5,638 bases of DNA from an uncultured Caulobacteraceae bacterium (GCA_903884915.1 CAISGS010000342.1:1-5638), one strand, 5' to 3'; positions 1-5,638 are shown, numbered from the stretch's first letter. Notes: generated by a model not told the origin, from the sequence alone. Numbers and translations are program-made.

Positions 1-57
1 CCCTGGGCCAATGGTACTTCGTCTCAAGGCGCGGGAGAGTCGGTCGCCGCCAGGTCT
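1..57 (+). rRNA. rrf: 5S ribosomal RNA, 3' end (partial)
   Basis: This is the last half of a 5S rRNA gene; the 5' part lies before the window. The stretch contains the conserved helix IV/V region (GGGCCAATGGTACTTCGTC, then CTCAAGGCGCGGGAGAGT). It closes with the 3' strand of helix I (CGCCGCCAGGTCT), as in alphaproteobacterial 5S RNAs. The 3' end at about 57 is estimated from the conserved closing helix and could be off by a few bases. A tRNA-fMet gene follows on the same strand, which matches the usual 16S-Ile-Ala-23S-5S-fMet order of alphaproteobacterial rRNA operons. Recognised by eye, not by a covariance model. Confidence 0.88.
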
Positions 58-150
58 ACTGGACGGATGCAAGAAGATACACACACCAAACACCCCAAAA
101 GGTCGTCAAACCCTTCATCAACGCAACCATCGTGCCCTCGTAACCAAGCG
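58..150 (+). other. 5S to tRNA spacer of the rRNA operon
   Basis: Transcribed spacer rich in A and C, including an ACACACACC run near 80-87. I see no coding frame with a ribosome binding site and no stable hairpin followed by a T-run, so read-through to the tRNA is expected. Open frames crossing this spacer overlap the 5S and tRNA genes and are not credible genes. Confidence 0.5.
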
Positions 151-182
151 CGATCCGACTTTGACGCGGGGTGGAGCAGCCC
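151..182 (+). repeat. 32-bp direct repeat, upstream copy
   Basis: Exact match of 32 bases to positions 237-268, at an offset of 86 bp. The repeat holds 14 bases of tRNA leader (CGATCCGACTTTGA) plus the first 18 bases of the tRNA-fMet gene. Identity stops on both sides: 150 is G against C at 236, and 183 is C against G at 269. Confidence 0.95.
165..182 (+). pseudogene. Truncated tRNA-fMet 5' fragment
   Basis: These 18 bases (CGCGGGGTGGAGCAGCCC) equal tRNA-fMet positions 1 to 17a of the intact gene 86 bp downstream. After that the sequence becomes an unrelated hairpin-rich stretch, with no D-loop GG, anticodon arm, T arm or 3' acceptor strand. It cannot fold as a tRNA. It is best read as the remnant of a duplicated or disrupted initiator tRNA gene within the rRNA operon. 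The preceding 14 bases also match the leader of the intact gene, so the precursor RNA contains the 5' processing context twice. Confidence 0.8.
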
Positions 183-236
183 CAGAGATTTTGTCAAAAA
201 TCTCGCAAACGAGACTCCGGGCTGCGCTCTATAGCC
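183..236 (+). other. 54-bp hairpin-rich insert between tRNA copies
   Basis: This segment shows no similarity to tRNA or rRNA. It contains three inverted repeats. GAGATTTT (185-192) pairs with AAAATCTC (197-204) around a 4-nt loop. TCTCG (201-205) pairs with CGAGA (210-214) around CAAA. CGGGCT (218-223) pairs with AGCCCG (233-238). The first two share bases 201-204 and so exclude each other. No T-run follows any of them, so a simple intrinsic terminator is not supported. Function unknown; it may be processing structure in the rRNA precursor or the scar of an insertion. Confidence 0.6.
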
Positions 237-327
<91 letters not shown>

Positions 328-443
328 AAGCGTTGCCTATCATAACCCTTCATAGTCACCCCCGGTCGGTACTAAACGCAATCTTGCGGTGAAACTTCGA
401 CTTTGCCATAGACAAGGTCCGGCTTGGCGCGACATGATGGTCT
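328..443 (+). other. Intergenic region, rRNA operon end to S41 protease gene
   Basis: This gap must hold the end of the rRNA transcript and the start of the protease transcript, yet I see no GC-rich hairpin with a T-run. The only symmetric element is CGCAATCTTGCG (377-388), a 12-bp imperfect palindrome with a 2-base centre, which is too tight to be an RNA hairpin but possible as a protein site. No strong -35/-10 pair is evident. Confidence 0.4.
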
Positions 444-1928
444 ATGCTCCAGACGCGCTCCCTCCTGTCGATTGTCCTAACCGCGGCCCTGTTTCTCAGC
501 GGCTGCGGCGGTGGAGGCGGCGGTAGCAGTGGGGTGACCGCGGTGGCGCCGACGCCGAGTCCAACGCCCACCCCGTCTCAGTCCTGCACCCTTCGCGATC
601 GCCAGCTCTGGGCTGAGCAGCAGATACGGGAATGGTATCTGTTTCCGGAAGATCTTCCGATCAGCCTCGATCCAGAACCCTATCCGACGGTGAATGCCTA
701 TATTGATGCCCTTACGGCTACGGCTCGGGCCCAGAACAAGGATCGGTTCACGACCTATGTGACGAGTATTGCTCAGGAAAATGCCTACAACGCTTCAGGT
801 CAGACCGCAGCTTTCGGTATCCGCCTCGGCTATGACAGTGCCAACCGCACTGTGACCATTCTTGATAGTTACGAAACCGGTCCCGCTTTTACGGCCGGGT
901 TGACGCGCGGCGTTCGGATTACGGCGGTCGGCGAGAGACCCGATAGCCTTGTCAGTGTTAGCGATCTATTTGTTCGCGGTGGCAGCGCGGCGGTGTCTGA
1001 CGCGCTGGGTCCCTCGACCGCCGGCGTTAGCCGCGTGATCCGGTATCAGCCCTTGGTCGGTACCGAAACGACAGTCACGGTGACCAAGGCCGAGTTCAAT
1101 ATTCCGCCCGTATCACCGACCTTCGGCACCCAGATCATCAACAGTGGCGGCCAGTCGGTTGGCTATATCAATCTGCGCACCTTTATTGCCCCGGCGGAGA
1201 CCCCTTTGCGTGAGGCTTTCCAGCGCTTTCGCACGGCGGGTGTCGACCGGGTCGTGATTGATTTTCGTTATAATGGCGGCGGACTGCTGAGTGTCTCAGA
1301 CCTGATGGGCGACTTGATGGGCCGCAGCCGTCTGACGACAGACCTGTTCAGTCGCATCACCTTTCGCCCGTCAAAATCCAGCCAGAATTCAACCCATCTC
1401 TTTACAGTTGCGCCGCAATCCATCGCGCCAAGGGCCTTGGCCTTCATCACGACAGGATCTACGGCGTCAGCCAGTGAATTGGTTGCCGCTGGAATGTTGC
1501 CTTGGACACGTGGCAATATTTGGATGGTGGGGGAGAACAGCTATGGCAAGCCCATCGGTCAGATTGCGATTGACCGTGCGGTCTGTGACGACCGGTTACG
1601 CGTCATCGCCTTTGCGGTTAAAAATGCCGATGGGGACGGAGATTACTATACCGGCTTGAAGTCGGTCTTTGATCGCCGGGGCGAAAAAACCTGCGCGGCG
1701 CCCGACACGCCGACCTTGGCGATGGGAAATCCAGCCGAGGGGCAGACCGCTGTTGCACTAGCCGCTCTGAGCGGGGCAAGCTGTACGCCCATGTCCGACG
1801 GCGCTGCGCGGATGCCGGCCCTGTCAGATACTGAAAGCTCAGCAACTGTGTCTGCACCCTTCACAGGTCGTCTGCTTCCGGCCACGGCGCCCAGTCCCGC
1901 GCAGCGCGATATGCCGGGTCTCTATTAA
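444..1928 (+). CDS. S41 family (CtpA/Prc-like) peptidase, lipoprotein
   Basis: A 494-residue exported serine protease of the carboxy-terminal-processing type. Residues 1-21 form a lipoprotein signal peptide with lipobox LSGC and lipidated Cys21, so the protein is probably membrane-anchored and faces the periplasm or outer membrane. A Gly6 and Pro-Thr-Ser linker (22-46) follows. Next come an N-terminal helical region (about 48-117), a PDZ-like region (about 122-215) and the S41 protease core (about 238-410). The catalytic dyad is visible: Ser342 in STASASEL by alignment to the Prc motif, and Lys369 in NSYGKPIG. VIDFRYNGGG (271-280) is the family's conserved strand. Four further cysteines (48, 381, 417, 447) suggest disulfides outside the cytoplasm. 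The start is fixed by an in-frame TGA at 435-437, although no good ribosome binding site precedes it. The last ~65 residues are low-complexity Ala/Ser/Pro. The substrate is not predictable from sequence. Confidence 0.92.
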   Translation: MLQTRSLLSIVLTAALFLSGCGGGGGGSSGVTAVAPTPSPTPTPSQSCTLRDRQLWAEQQIREWYLFPEDLPISLDPEPYPTVNAYIDALTATARAQNKDRFTTYVTSIAQENAYNASGQTAAFGIRLGYDSANRTVTILDSYETGPAFTAGLTRGVRITAVGERPDSLVSVSDLFVRGGSAAVSDALGPSTAGVSRVIRYQPLVGTETTVTVTKAEFNIPPVSPTFGTQIINSGGQSVGYINLRTFIAPAETPLREAFQRFRTAGVDRVVIDFRYNGGGLLSVSDLMGDLMGRSRLTTDLFSRITFRPSKSSQNSTHLFTVAPQSIAPRALAFITTGSTASASELVAAGMLPWTRGNIWMVGENSYGKPIGQIAIDRAVCDDRLRVIAFAVKNADGDGDYYTGLKSVFDRRGEKTCAAPDTPTLAMGNPAEGQTAVALAALSGASCTPMSDGAARMPALSDTESSATVSAPFTGRLLPATAPSPAQRDMPGLY

Positions 1929-1937
1929 GGCCCCTAA

Positions 1938-1959
1938 GGTCCGGCGCCTGCCCCGGACC
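1938..1959 (+). terminator. GC-rich hairpin after the S41 gene, possible terminator
   Basis: GGTCCGG (1938-1944) pairs perfectly with CCGGACC (1953-1959) around an 8-nt loop, 10 bp after the protease stop codon. Its position suits transcription termination. No T-run follows (the next bases are GGACCGATAATGG), so this is a weak intrinsic terminator at best, or simply a 3' stabilising hairpin. Confidence 0.4.
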
Positions 1960-1984
1960 GGACCGATAATGGTTTAGAAATTTA

Positions 1985-2000
1985 GAATTAACCTTAATTC
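1985..2000. repeat. 16-bp inverted repeat GAATTAA-CC-TTAATTC
   Basis: Perfect 7-bp arms (1985-1991 and 1994-2000) around CC, in an AT-rich patch 12 bp upstream of the CtrA-type box. The arms contain TTAA twice with the wrong spacing (2 bp instead of 7) for a canonical CtrA site. It could be an operator for another dimeric regulator or an auxiliary site; there is no direct evidence. Confidence 0.4.
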
Positions 2001-2011
2001 CGGGTGGCAAT

Positions 2012-2028
2012 TTAACCCTCCGTTAACC
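2012..2028 (+). promoter_or_regulatory. CtrA-type binding box TTAA-N7-TTAACC
   Basis: TTAACCCTCCGTTAACC is an exact match to the CtrA consensus TTAA-N7-TTAAC known from Caulobacter and other alphaproteobacteria. It lies about 110-125 bp before the start codon of the glycosyltransferase gene and about 5 bp before a TATAC element (2034-2038) that could serve as the -10. That places the box over the -35 region, the usual position at CtrA-activated promoters. It implies control of the downstream gene by the master cell-cycle regulator. The motif match is seen directly; binding is inferred. Confidence 0.65.
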
Positions 2029-2032
2029 CTAA

Positions 2033-2038
2033 TTATAC
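2033..2038 (+). promoter_or_regulatory. Possible -10 element (TTATAC)
   Basis: TTATAC lies just downstream of the CtrA-type box, with a 15-bp spacing from the first TTAACC (2012-2017) or overlap of the second TTAACC with the -10 upstream region. An alternative -10 is TATAAA at 2052-2057, 23 bp after the second TTAACC. The start of transcription would be near 2045 or 2063, giving a leader of roughly 75-90 nt. Confidence 0.35.
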
Positions 2039-2068
2039 ACCCTTGGGTCTGTATAAAGGGCTGCGTCG

Positions 2069-2089
2069 AACAGAGTCGGTCTCTGTTTT
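2069..2089 (+). promoter_or_regulatory. Leader hairpin with T-run, with GANTC site
   Basis: AACAGAG (2069-2075) pairs with CTCTGTT (2081-2087) around TCGGT, and the 3' arm runs into TTTT. The shape resembles a small attenuator or a weak terminator placed between the predicted promoter and the ribosome binding site of the glycosyltransferase gene. It may equally mark the end of transcripts coming from the protease gene. GAGTC at 2073-2077 within it is a GANTC site, the target of the alphaproteobacterial cell-cycle methylase CcrM. Confidence 0.35.
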
Positions 2090-2121
2090 GTCTCTTGAAT
2101 GAGACTGGTGCAGTCCGGACC

Positions 2122-2128
2122 AAGGGAG
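2122..2128 (+). promoter_or_regulatory. Ribosome binding site of the TPR glycosyltransferase gene
   Basis: AAGGGAG ends 8 nt before the ATG at 2137 and decides the start. The earlier in-frame ATG at 2095 follows a T-rich stretch with no Shine-Dalgarno sequence. Confidence 0.8.
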
Positions 2129-2136
2129 ACCTGATA

Positions 2137-3891
2137 ATGTCAAAGACCGCTGCTACGGATGAAGATCTGGCCTTGGCCCGGGCTGAAATTCTCTATGGCC
2201 GGGCTGACCAAGCGATTGAGCGCCTGAAGGCGATGATCGAAGTCCACAGCTTCTCACCGGTCCTTCACTATTGGCTCTCGGCAGCCTACGGGGCGGCGGG
2301 CCTCTATGACGACCAGGCCGAAACCCTGCGAACCGCTCAGGCTTTCCACGGGCTACAGATGGTGCAGGACAATGGCGGTGACGTCGCCCTGTTCAATACA
2401 GATACAGAATATGCGCTGGCTGTGGCGGATCAGTTTATCAGCGTTGACCTGATGGGTCCGGCAAGCCTTGGCATGGCGCGCGGTGTCATGGACAGTGAGG
2501 CCTCCGGCGCAGCCTTGCTGGGCTATGGAGCGACTCTCTTTGCACAGGGCCGAACCCTGGAAGCGGAGTCCGCCTTAAGCGTTGGCGCCGAGGACTATCA
2601 GTTTCATCCCGCCCATAGCGCTTTTTTAAGCATCCTGCCCTACTGCGCTGGCGGCACTATTCGCCACGCCTTTGAGGCCATGCGCTGGGGCGCGATCCAT
2701 CAGCGTCATAAGGATGAGTGGCCAAACTTCACCAATAGCCGCGCCACCAACCGGCCTCTGCGCGTTGGGTTTCTGATCTATAGCCTAACGGGCTCGGCGT
2801 CCGCTGAAGCCTTGGCCAGCCTTCTTACCGCCCTGTGCGATGTGAGGGCGACGGTCTATTGCGACAATGCGGATCAAGAGATGGCCAATCCGGGCGTTAC
2901 CCTTCGTTCGGTCGGCCATCTGTCAGATGATCAGGCGCAGGCCTTAATCCTATCGGACGGCATCGATGTGCTCGTCGATTGCGAGGGCCATGGCGCGGAA
3001 AGCCGCCTCCTAATCATGGCCCGCAAGGCCGCGCCCGTGCAGGTCAGTTGGAACCCGTTTGGGGTCAGCAGTGGCCTATCGACCATCGACTATGCCCTGG
3101 TGACCGACCGGGTTGCGGCCGCATCCGATACCATGAACTTTGTCGAAACCCTTTGGCCGATTGGCCCGGTCCTCAGCCCCTTTGGCCGGGCGGGCTCGAT
3201 CGAGACCCTTGAGCCGCCGGCCCATGGCCCAGATCAGATTGTTCTGGCCAGTTTGGCTCACCCCGCAACGCTTGACGACCAAACCATCCGGCTTTGGGCC
3301 CAAACCCTGCGCAACATACCGAAGGCGCAGCTTTGGCTGAAACATCGTTATTTTGTCGATCCTGTGCTCCAGAACGCGCTGAGCTCGAAGTTTGCCGCCC
3401 ATGGCATTGATCCAGATCGGTTGGTCTATCTGGAGCGGGGCGAGACATCAGCGAGCGCTGTCGTCCATGCGGGCGTCGATATGGTTCTGGCCCCCACCGG
3501 GCCTCAGGCGCTCTTTGATACGTCCATCTTGCAGGCGTTGGCTGACGGCATTCCGGTCATGACATTGGCTTTGCAAGAGGAAGCATCGGCAACCAACCCG
3601 CTTTCTGTCCTTGGTCTTGAGGATTGTGTGGCCCCATCTGAGCAAGCCTTTGTTGATCAGATCATCCGGCTGACCTTTGACCGGGCAGCCTTGAACCGCC
3701 AGCGCTCGGCCGTGGCCATCCTTTTCCACGCCTCTCCCTATGGAGATATGATTGGATTTGCTCAAGGTCTGGAGAAGGCGTTCAGAGAAATGTTCGACAT
3801 TTGGGCTCTGCGTAATCTGAGCCCGGAAGATCGCTCACTCGACCGCTTGGGTGGGTTTGATGGTGTCAACAGCGACCGGGACGTTGCTTAG
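2137..3891 (+). CDS. TPR-GT41-like glycosyltransferase (SPINDLY/OGT type, FlmG-like)
   Basis: A 584-residue soluble protein with no signal peptide or membrane helix, so cytoplasmic. About residues 7-190 are helical and include degenerate TPR units (about 9-42, 43-76, and two between 125 and 190), which usually bind the protein substrate. About 207-555 resemble the two Rossmann lobes of GT41 enzymes. IDVLVDCEGHGAESR with APVQVSW (276-305) and STIDYALVTD (315-324) match the OGT/SPINDLY core. LWAQTL, QLWLKHRYF (nucleotide-region Lys402), HGIDPDRLVYLER and VDMVLAPTGPQALFDTSILQALADGIPVMTL form the second lobe. The usual FNN..K motif reads LAHPATL and the usual GG-T-T donor loop reads ALFDTSIL, so donor use may differ. 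The TPR plus GT-B-like layout recalls the Caulobacter flagellin glycosyltransferase FlmG, which modifies flagellins in the cytoplasm. That assignment is inference; a GT41-like protein modifying another target is the alternative. A CtrA-type box lies upstream. The gene's 3' end overlaps the convergent transporter gene. Confidence 0.82.
   Translation: MSKTAATDEDLALARAEILYGRADQAIERLKAMIEVHSFSPVLHYWLSAAYGAAGLYDDQAETLRTAQAFHGLQMVQDNGGDVALFNTDTEYALAVADQFISVDLMGPASLGMARGVMDSEASGAALLGYGATLFAQGRTLEAESALSVGAEDYQFHPAHSAFLSILPYCAGGTIRHAFEAMRWGAIHQRHKDEWPNFTNSRATNRPLRVGFLIYSLTGSASAEALASLLTALCDVRATVYCDNADQEMANPGVTLRSVGHLSDDQAQALILSDGIDVLVDCEGHGAESRLLIMARKAAPVQVSWNPFGVSSGLSTIDYALVTDRVAAASDTMNFVETLWPIGPVLSPFGRAGSIETLEPPAHGPDQIVLASLAHPATLDDQTIRLWAQTLRNIPKAQLWLKHRYFVDPVLQNALSSKFAAHGIDPDRLVYLERGETSASAVVHAGVDMVLAPTGPQALFDTSILQALADGIPVMTLALQEEASATNPLSVLGLEDCVAPSEQAFVDQIIRLTFDRAALNRQRSAVAILFHASPYGDMIGFAQGLEKAFREMFDIWALRNLSPEDRSLDRLGGFDGVNSDRDVA
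3835..3891. other. 57-bp tail-to-tail overlap of convergent genes
   Basis: The last 18 codons plus stop of the glycosyltransferase gene (stop TAG 3889-3891) are antisense to the last 18 codons plus stop of the transporter gene (stop TCA on the plus strand at 3835-3837). No intergenic space is left for a terminator, so each transcript must run into the other coding region. Both tails are hydrophilic and look dispensable, which suggests that one stop codon was lost and the frame extended. Confidence 0.85.
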
Positions 3892-5439
3892 ACGGGTCGG
3901 TTTGGCGCTGAGGGAGACCAGTGCGGCAAAGGCAAAGCCTATTGCCAAATAGGTGTAGCAATCGCTGAAGGCCATCACCAAGGCGTCTCGCCGAAGGATA
4001 TGAGCCATCATCTTGCGGGCGGCGGCTTCGGGTTGGCTAAGGCCGAGGTCTTGCATGTGGGCGGCTAGGCCATCGATCATTTCTGCGCCGCCAGCTTGGG
4101 TCACTGCAAATCCCGCTGAGAGGTCGTGGAAATGCTGCGCGGAGTGGGTGGCCAAGACCGTGGTGAGAACGGCGAGCGCAAAGGCGCCCCCCAGATTACG
4201 CGAAAGGTTTACCAGCGATCCTGCCGACTTCATCAAGACCGGTGACAAGGTCCCCATGGTGATGTTCTGGGTCGTGAACATGACGAGGGCTAGACCGGCG
4301 GAACGGGTGATTTGTAAGACCAGATACTGATTAAAGCCCCATTCTGGAGTCACATCACGGCTCACCCACATTCCCGCTGCTGCGATGAAGAACCCCAATA
4401 TGATTTGCGGCCTTGGCGGCACAAACTGTGCGAGCCGGGTGGATATGGGGCCCATGGCGAACATCACCAGCCCTGACACGACCATGGTCGCACCGATCTG
4501 CCCGGGAGAATCGCCCCTCACCCGCGCGAGAAACAGGGGCAGAAGATAGGTCGATCCAAAGAGGCCGACGCCAGAAATGAAGGTGAGGAAGCACCCGACC
4601 CGGAAATTTCGATCTGCAAAGGCGTTTAACTCAACGATGGGGTTAGCGCTCTTTATGGAGCGCCAAACGAAGAGCATTCCCCCGAGAAGAGACAGGACCG
4701 TAAGGCCAAGGATCAGGTCGCTTTGGAACCATGCCTCACCGGTGCCCTCTTCGAGCACATACTGACCACACATCAAAAAAAGCGCCATGCAGATCAAGGC
4801 CGTCCAGTCGAAGTTCCGCGCCAGTCGAGGGTCAGGGCGATCAAAGTCACCAAACTTCCCGACCAGAAATAGGACCAAGAGGCCGAATGGAACATTGATG
4901 AAAAACAGCCAGCGCCAACTGAGCAGTTCGGTGATCTGACCGCCGAGCGTAGGGCCAAGGGTCGGTGCCATCGAAATGACGGTGCTCATGATCACGCTGG
5001 AAATCATCCGGCGTTCCGGCGGGAAGGCTGAGAAGGCTATGGCGAAGACGGTCGGGATCATCGCTCCCCCGATAAAGCCTTGCAGGGCTCGGGTGATGAT
5101 CATGGTGTCGATGTCGGAAGACAGACCGGTCAAGACGCTCATGATGGTAAAGCCGGCGCAAGAAATCATGAACAGTCTTTGGGTTCCCCACCATCTTGCC
5201 AGATAGCTGGAGAGGGGGATCATCACCACCTCAGCGATGAGATAGGCGCTCTGAACCCAACTGATCTCATCGCTGCTCGCGCTCGTGCCCGCTTGAATCT
5301 GGGACAAGGATGAGTTGACGATTTGGATATCAAGATAGGCGAGGAACTGGCCAATCAGCATACCGCCGAAGCCAAAAATCAGCCGATTGCGGATGATGTT
5401 CGGATCGTCTCTGTTCGGTAGGGCTTGCTCAGCAGCCAT
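3835..5439 (-). CDS. DHA2-family MFS multidrug efflux transporter (EmrB/QacA-like)
   Basis: A 534-residue inner-membrane proton antiporter (counted from the chosen start) with about 14 hydrophobic segments: roughly 21-44, 60-79, 88-106, 112-135, 147-165, 176-195, 210-228, 241-259, 282-303, 314-332, 344-358, 370-395, 410-430 and 490-510. Family marks are LDIQIVNSSL in helix 1 (DHA2 motif D1, LD.TIVNVALP), ITRALQGFIGGAMIPT (helix 4) and motif C, APTLGPTLGG (158-167), then SWRWLFFINVPFGLL. Motif A is divergent (ARWWGTQR). The 60-residue stretch between helices 13 and 14 is typical of EmrB-like proteins. Such proteins usually export hydrophobic drugs with an EmrA-type adaptor and an outer-membrane channel; no adaptor gene is in the window. 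Start: ATG at 5439 has AGGGG (5450-5454) 10 nt upstream. GTG at 5448 and ATG at 5466 (543 residues, only a weak AGG in front) are alternatives. The substrate is unknown. Confidence 0.9.
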   Translation of the reverse strand: MAAEQALPNRDDPNIIRNRLIFGFGGMLIGQFLAYLDIQIVNSSLSQIQAGTSASSDEISWVQSAYLIAEVVMIPLSSYLARWWGTQRLFMISCAGFTIMSVLTGLSSDIDTMIITRALQGFIGGAMIPTVFAIAFSAFPPERRMISSVIMSTVISMAPTLGPTLGGQITELLSWRWLFFINVPFGLLVLFLVGKFGDFDRPDPRLARNFDWTALICMALFLMCGQYVLEEGTGEAWFQSDLILGLTVLSLLGGMLFVWRSIKSANPIVELNAFADRNFRVGCFLTFISGVGLFGSTYLLPLFLARVRGDSPGQIGATMVVSGLVMFAMGPISTRLAQFVPPRPQIILGFFIAAAGMWVSRDVTPEWGFNQYLVLQITRSAGLALVMFTTQNITMGTLSPVLMKSAGSLVNLSRNLGGAFALAVLTTVLATHSAQHFHDLSAGFAVTQAGGAEMIDGLAAHMQDLGLSQPEAAARKMMAHILRRDALVMAFSDCYTYLAIGFAFAALVSLSAKPTRLSNVPVAVDTIKPTQAVE

Positions 5440-5638
5440 GGTGGTCACGCCCCTATTCCCCTCCATAGTGAACCTGTTCTGCAGGTCTCATTCTATTTGG
5501 GCGGTTCTTGTTCGCTGCTCTGCCCTATGCTGATCTTCACCCCCATTGGAAGCTTAGGCAAGGCCTCGGTCGGTGGGTGGTGCCAATGCGTCCTATCAGC
5601 AACGCGGCAGACTTCAACTCAGAATTGGACACCTAGCC
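5440..5638 (-). other. Upstream region of the transporter gene, no gene recognised
   Basis: On the minus strand, every frame upstream of 5466 is interrupted by stops, so no adaptor gene (EmrA/HlyD) ends here intact. On the plus strand a frame stays open from 5422 to the window edge, but it has no ribosome binding site and its translation is rich in Ser, Gly, Cys and Trp, unlike a real protein. TAGAAT (minus strand, 5495-5500) resembles a -10 box, but no acceptable -35 lies 16-18 bp before it. Confidence 0.4.
5472..5486. promoter_or_regulatory. Small inverted repeat before the transporter gene
   Basis: ACCTG (5472-5476) and CAGGT (5482-5486) are separated by TTCTG, just upstream of the farthest possible start codon (5466). 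Efflux genes are often controlled by TetR- or MarR-type repressors at such sites. The arms are only 5 bp and no regulator gene is visible, so this is weak. Confidence 0.2.

Noticed and set aside
2004..2022. TGGCAA-containing stretch as a sigma-54 promoter
   Set aside because: The -12 TTGC element is missing at the required spacing.
2095..2136. Longer start (ATG at 2095) for the glycosyltransferase gene
   Set aside because: No Shine-Dalgarno sequence precedes 2095, while AAGGGAG lies at ideal distance before the in-frame ATG at 2137.
3076..3765. Several minus- and plus-strand open frames of 66-108 codons inside the glycosyltransferase gene
   Set aside because: Shadow frames of a well-supported gene with conserved GT41-like motifs. 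None has a recognisable domain or ribosome binding site.
4847..5194. Minus-strand open frame of 115 codons rich in His, Arg and Asp within the transporter gene
   Set aside because: An out-of-frame shadow of the MFS gene. The composition is an artefact of reading hydrophobic codons in another frame.
5422..5638. Plus-strand frame open to the window edge, with ATG at 5527
   Set aside because: No ribosome binding site; the translation shows no family resemblance, and the frame overlaps the transporter's start region in antisense.
5490..5638. Possible 3' end of an EmrA/HlyD gene on the minus strand
   Set aside because: All three minus-strand frames have stops here, and none of the short translations between stops resembles the HlyD C-terminus.

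Overview
The window looks like chromosome from an alphaproteobacterium, most likely in or near the Caulobacterales. This is an inference. It rests on the alphaproteobacterial 3' end of a 5S rRNA followed directly by an initiator tRNA gene (the usual end of an rRNA operon in this class), an initiator tRNA with an A-U pair at 29:41, a perfect TTAA-N7-TTAA box of the type bound by the cell-cycle regulator CtrA, and protein families common in that order. No mobile element, transposase or CRISPR array is visible.

Layout. Positions 1-327 are the tail of an rRNA operon: the 5S 3' end (1-57), a spacer, a 32-bp direct repeat carrying a broken copy of the tRNA 5' end (151-182), a 54-bp hairpin-rich insert, and the intact tRNA-fMet (251-327). 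After a 116-bp gap, 444-1928 (+) encodes an exported lipoprotein protease of family S41 with a PDZ-like region and a Ser-Lys dyad. The 208-bp gap that follows (1929-2136) holds a hairpin, an inverted repeat, the CtrA-type box, a GANTC methylation site and a leader hairpin. Then 2137-3891 (+) encodes a TPR protein fused to a GT41-like (OGT/SPINDLY-type) glycosyltransferase domain, resembling the Caulobacter flagellin glycosyltransferase FlmG in architecture. On the opposite strand, 5439-3835 encodes a 14-helix DHA2-family (EmrB/QacA-like) drug efflux transporter. Its 3' end overlaps the glycosyltransferase gene by 57 bp, tail to tail. The last ~200 bp (5440-5638) contain the transporter's 5' region and no convincing gene.

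The three protein genes do not look like one operon or pathway. The protease and glycosyltransferase genes share a strand but are separated by a gap with its own predicted promoter. The transporter is a separate convergent unit with no EmrA-like adaptor inside the window. The strongest leads are the CtrA-type box in front of the glycosyltransferase gene, which points to cell-cycle-timed and possibly flagellar glycosylation, and the fragmentary tRNA-fMet copy inside the rRNA operon.
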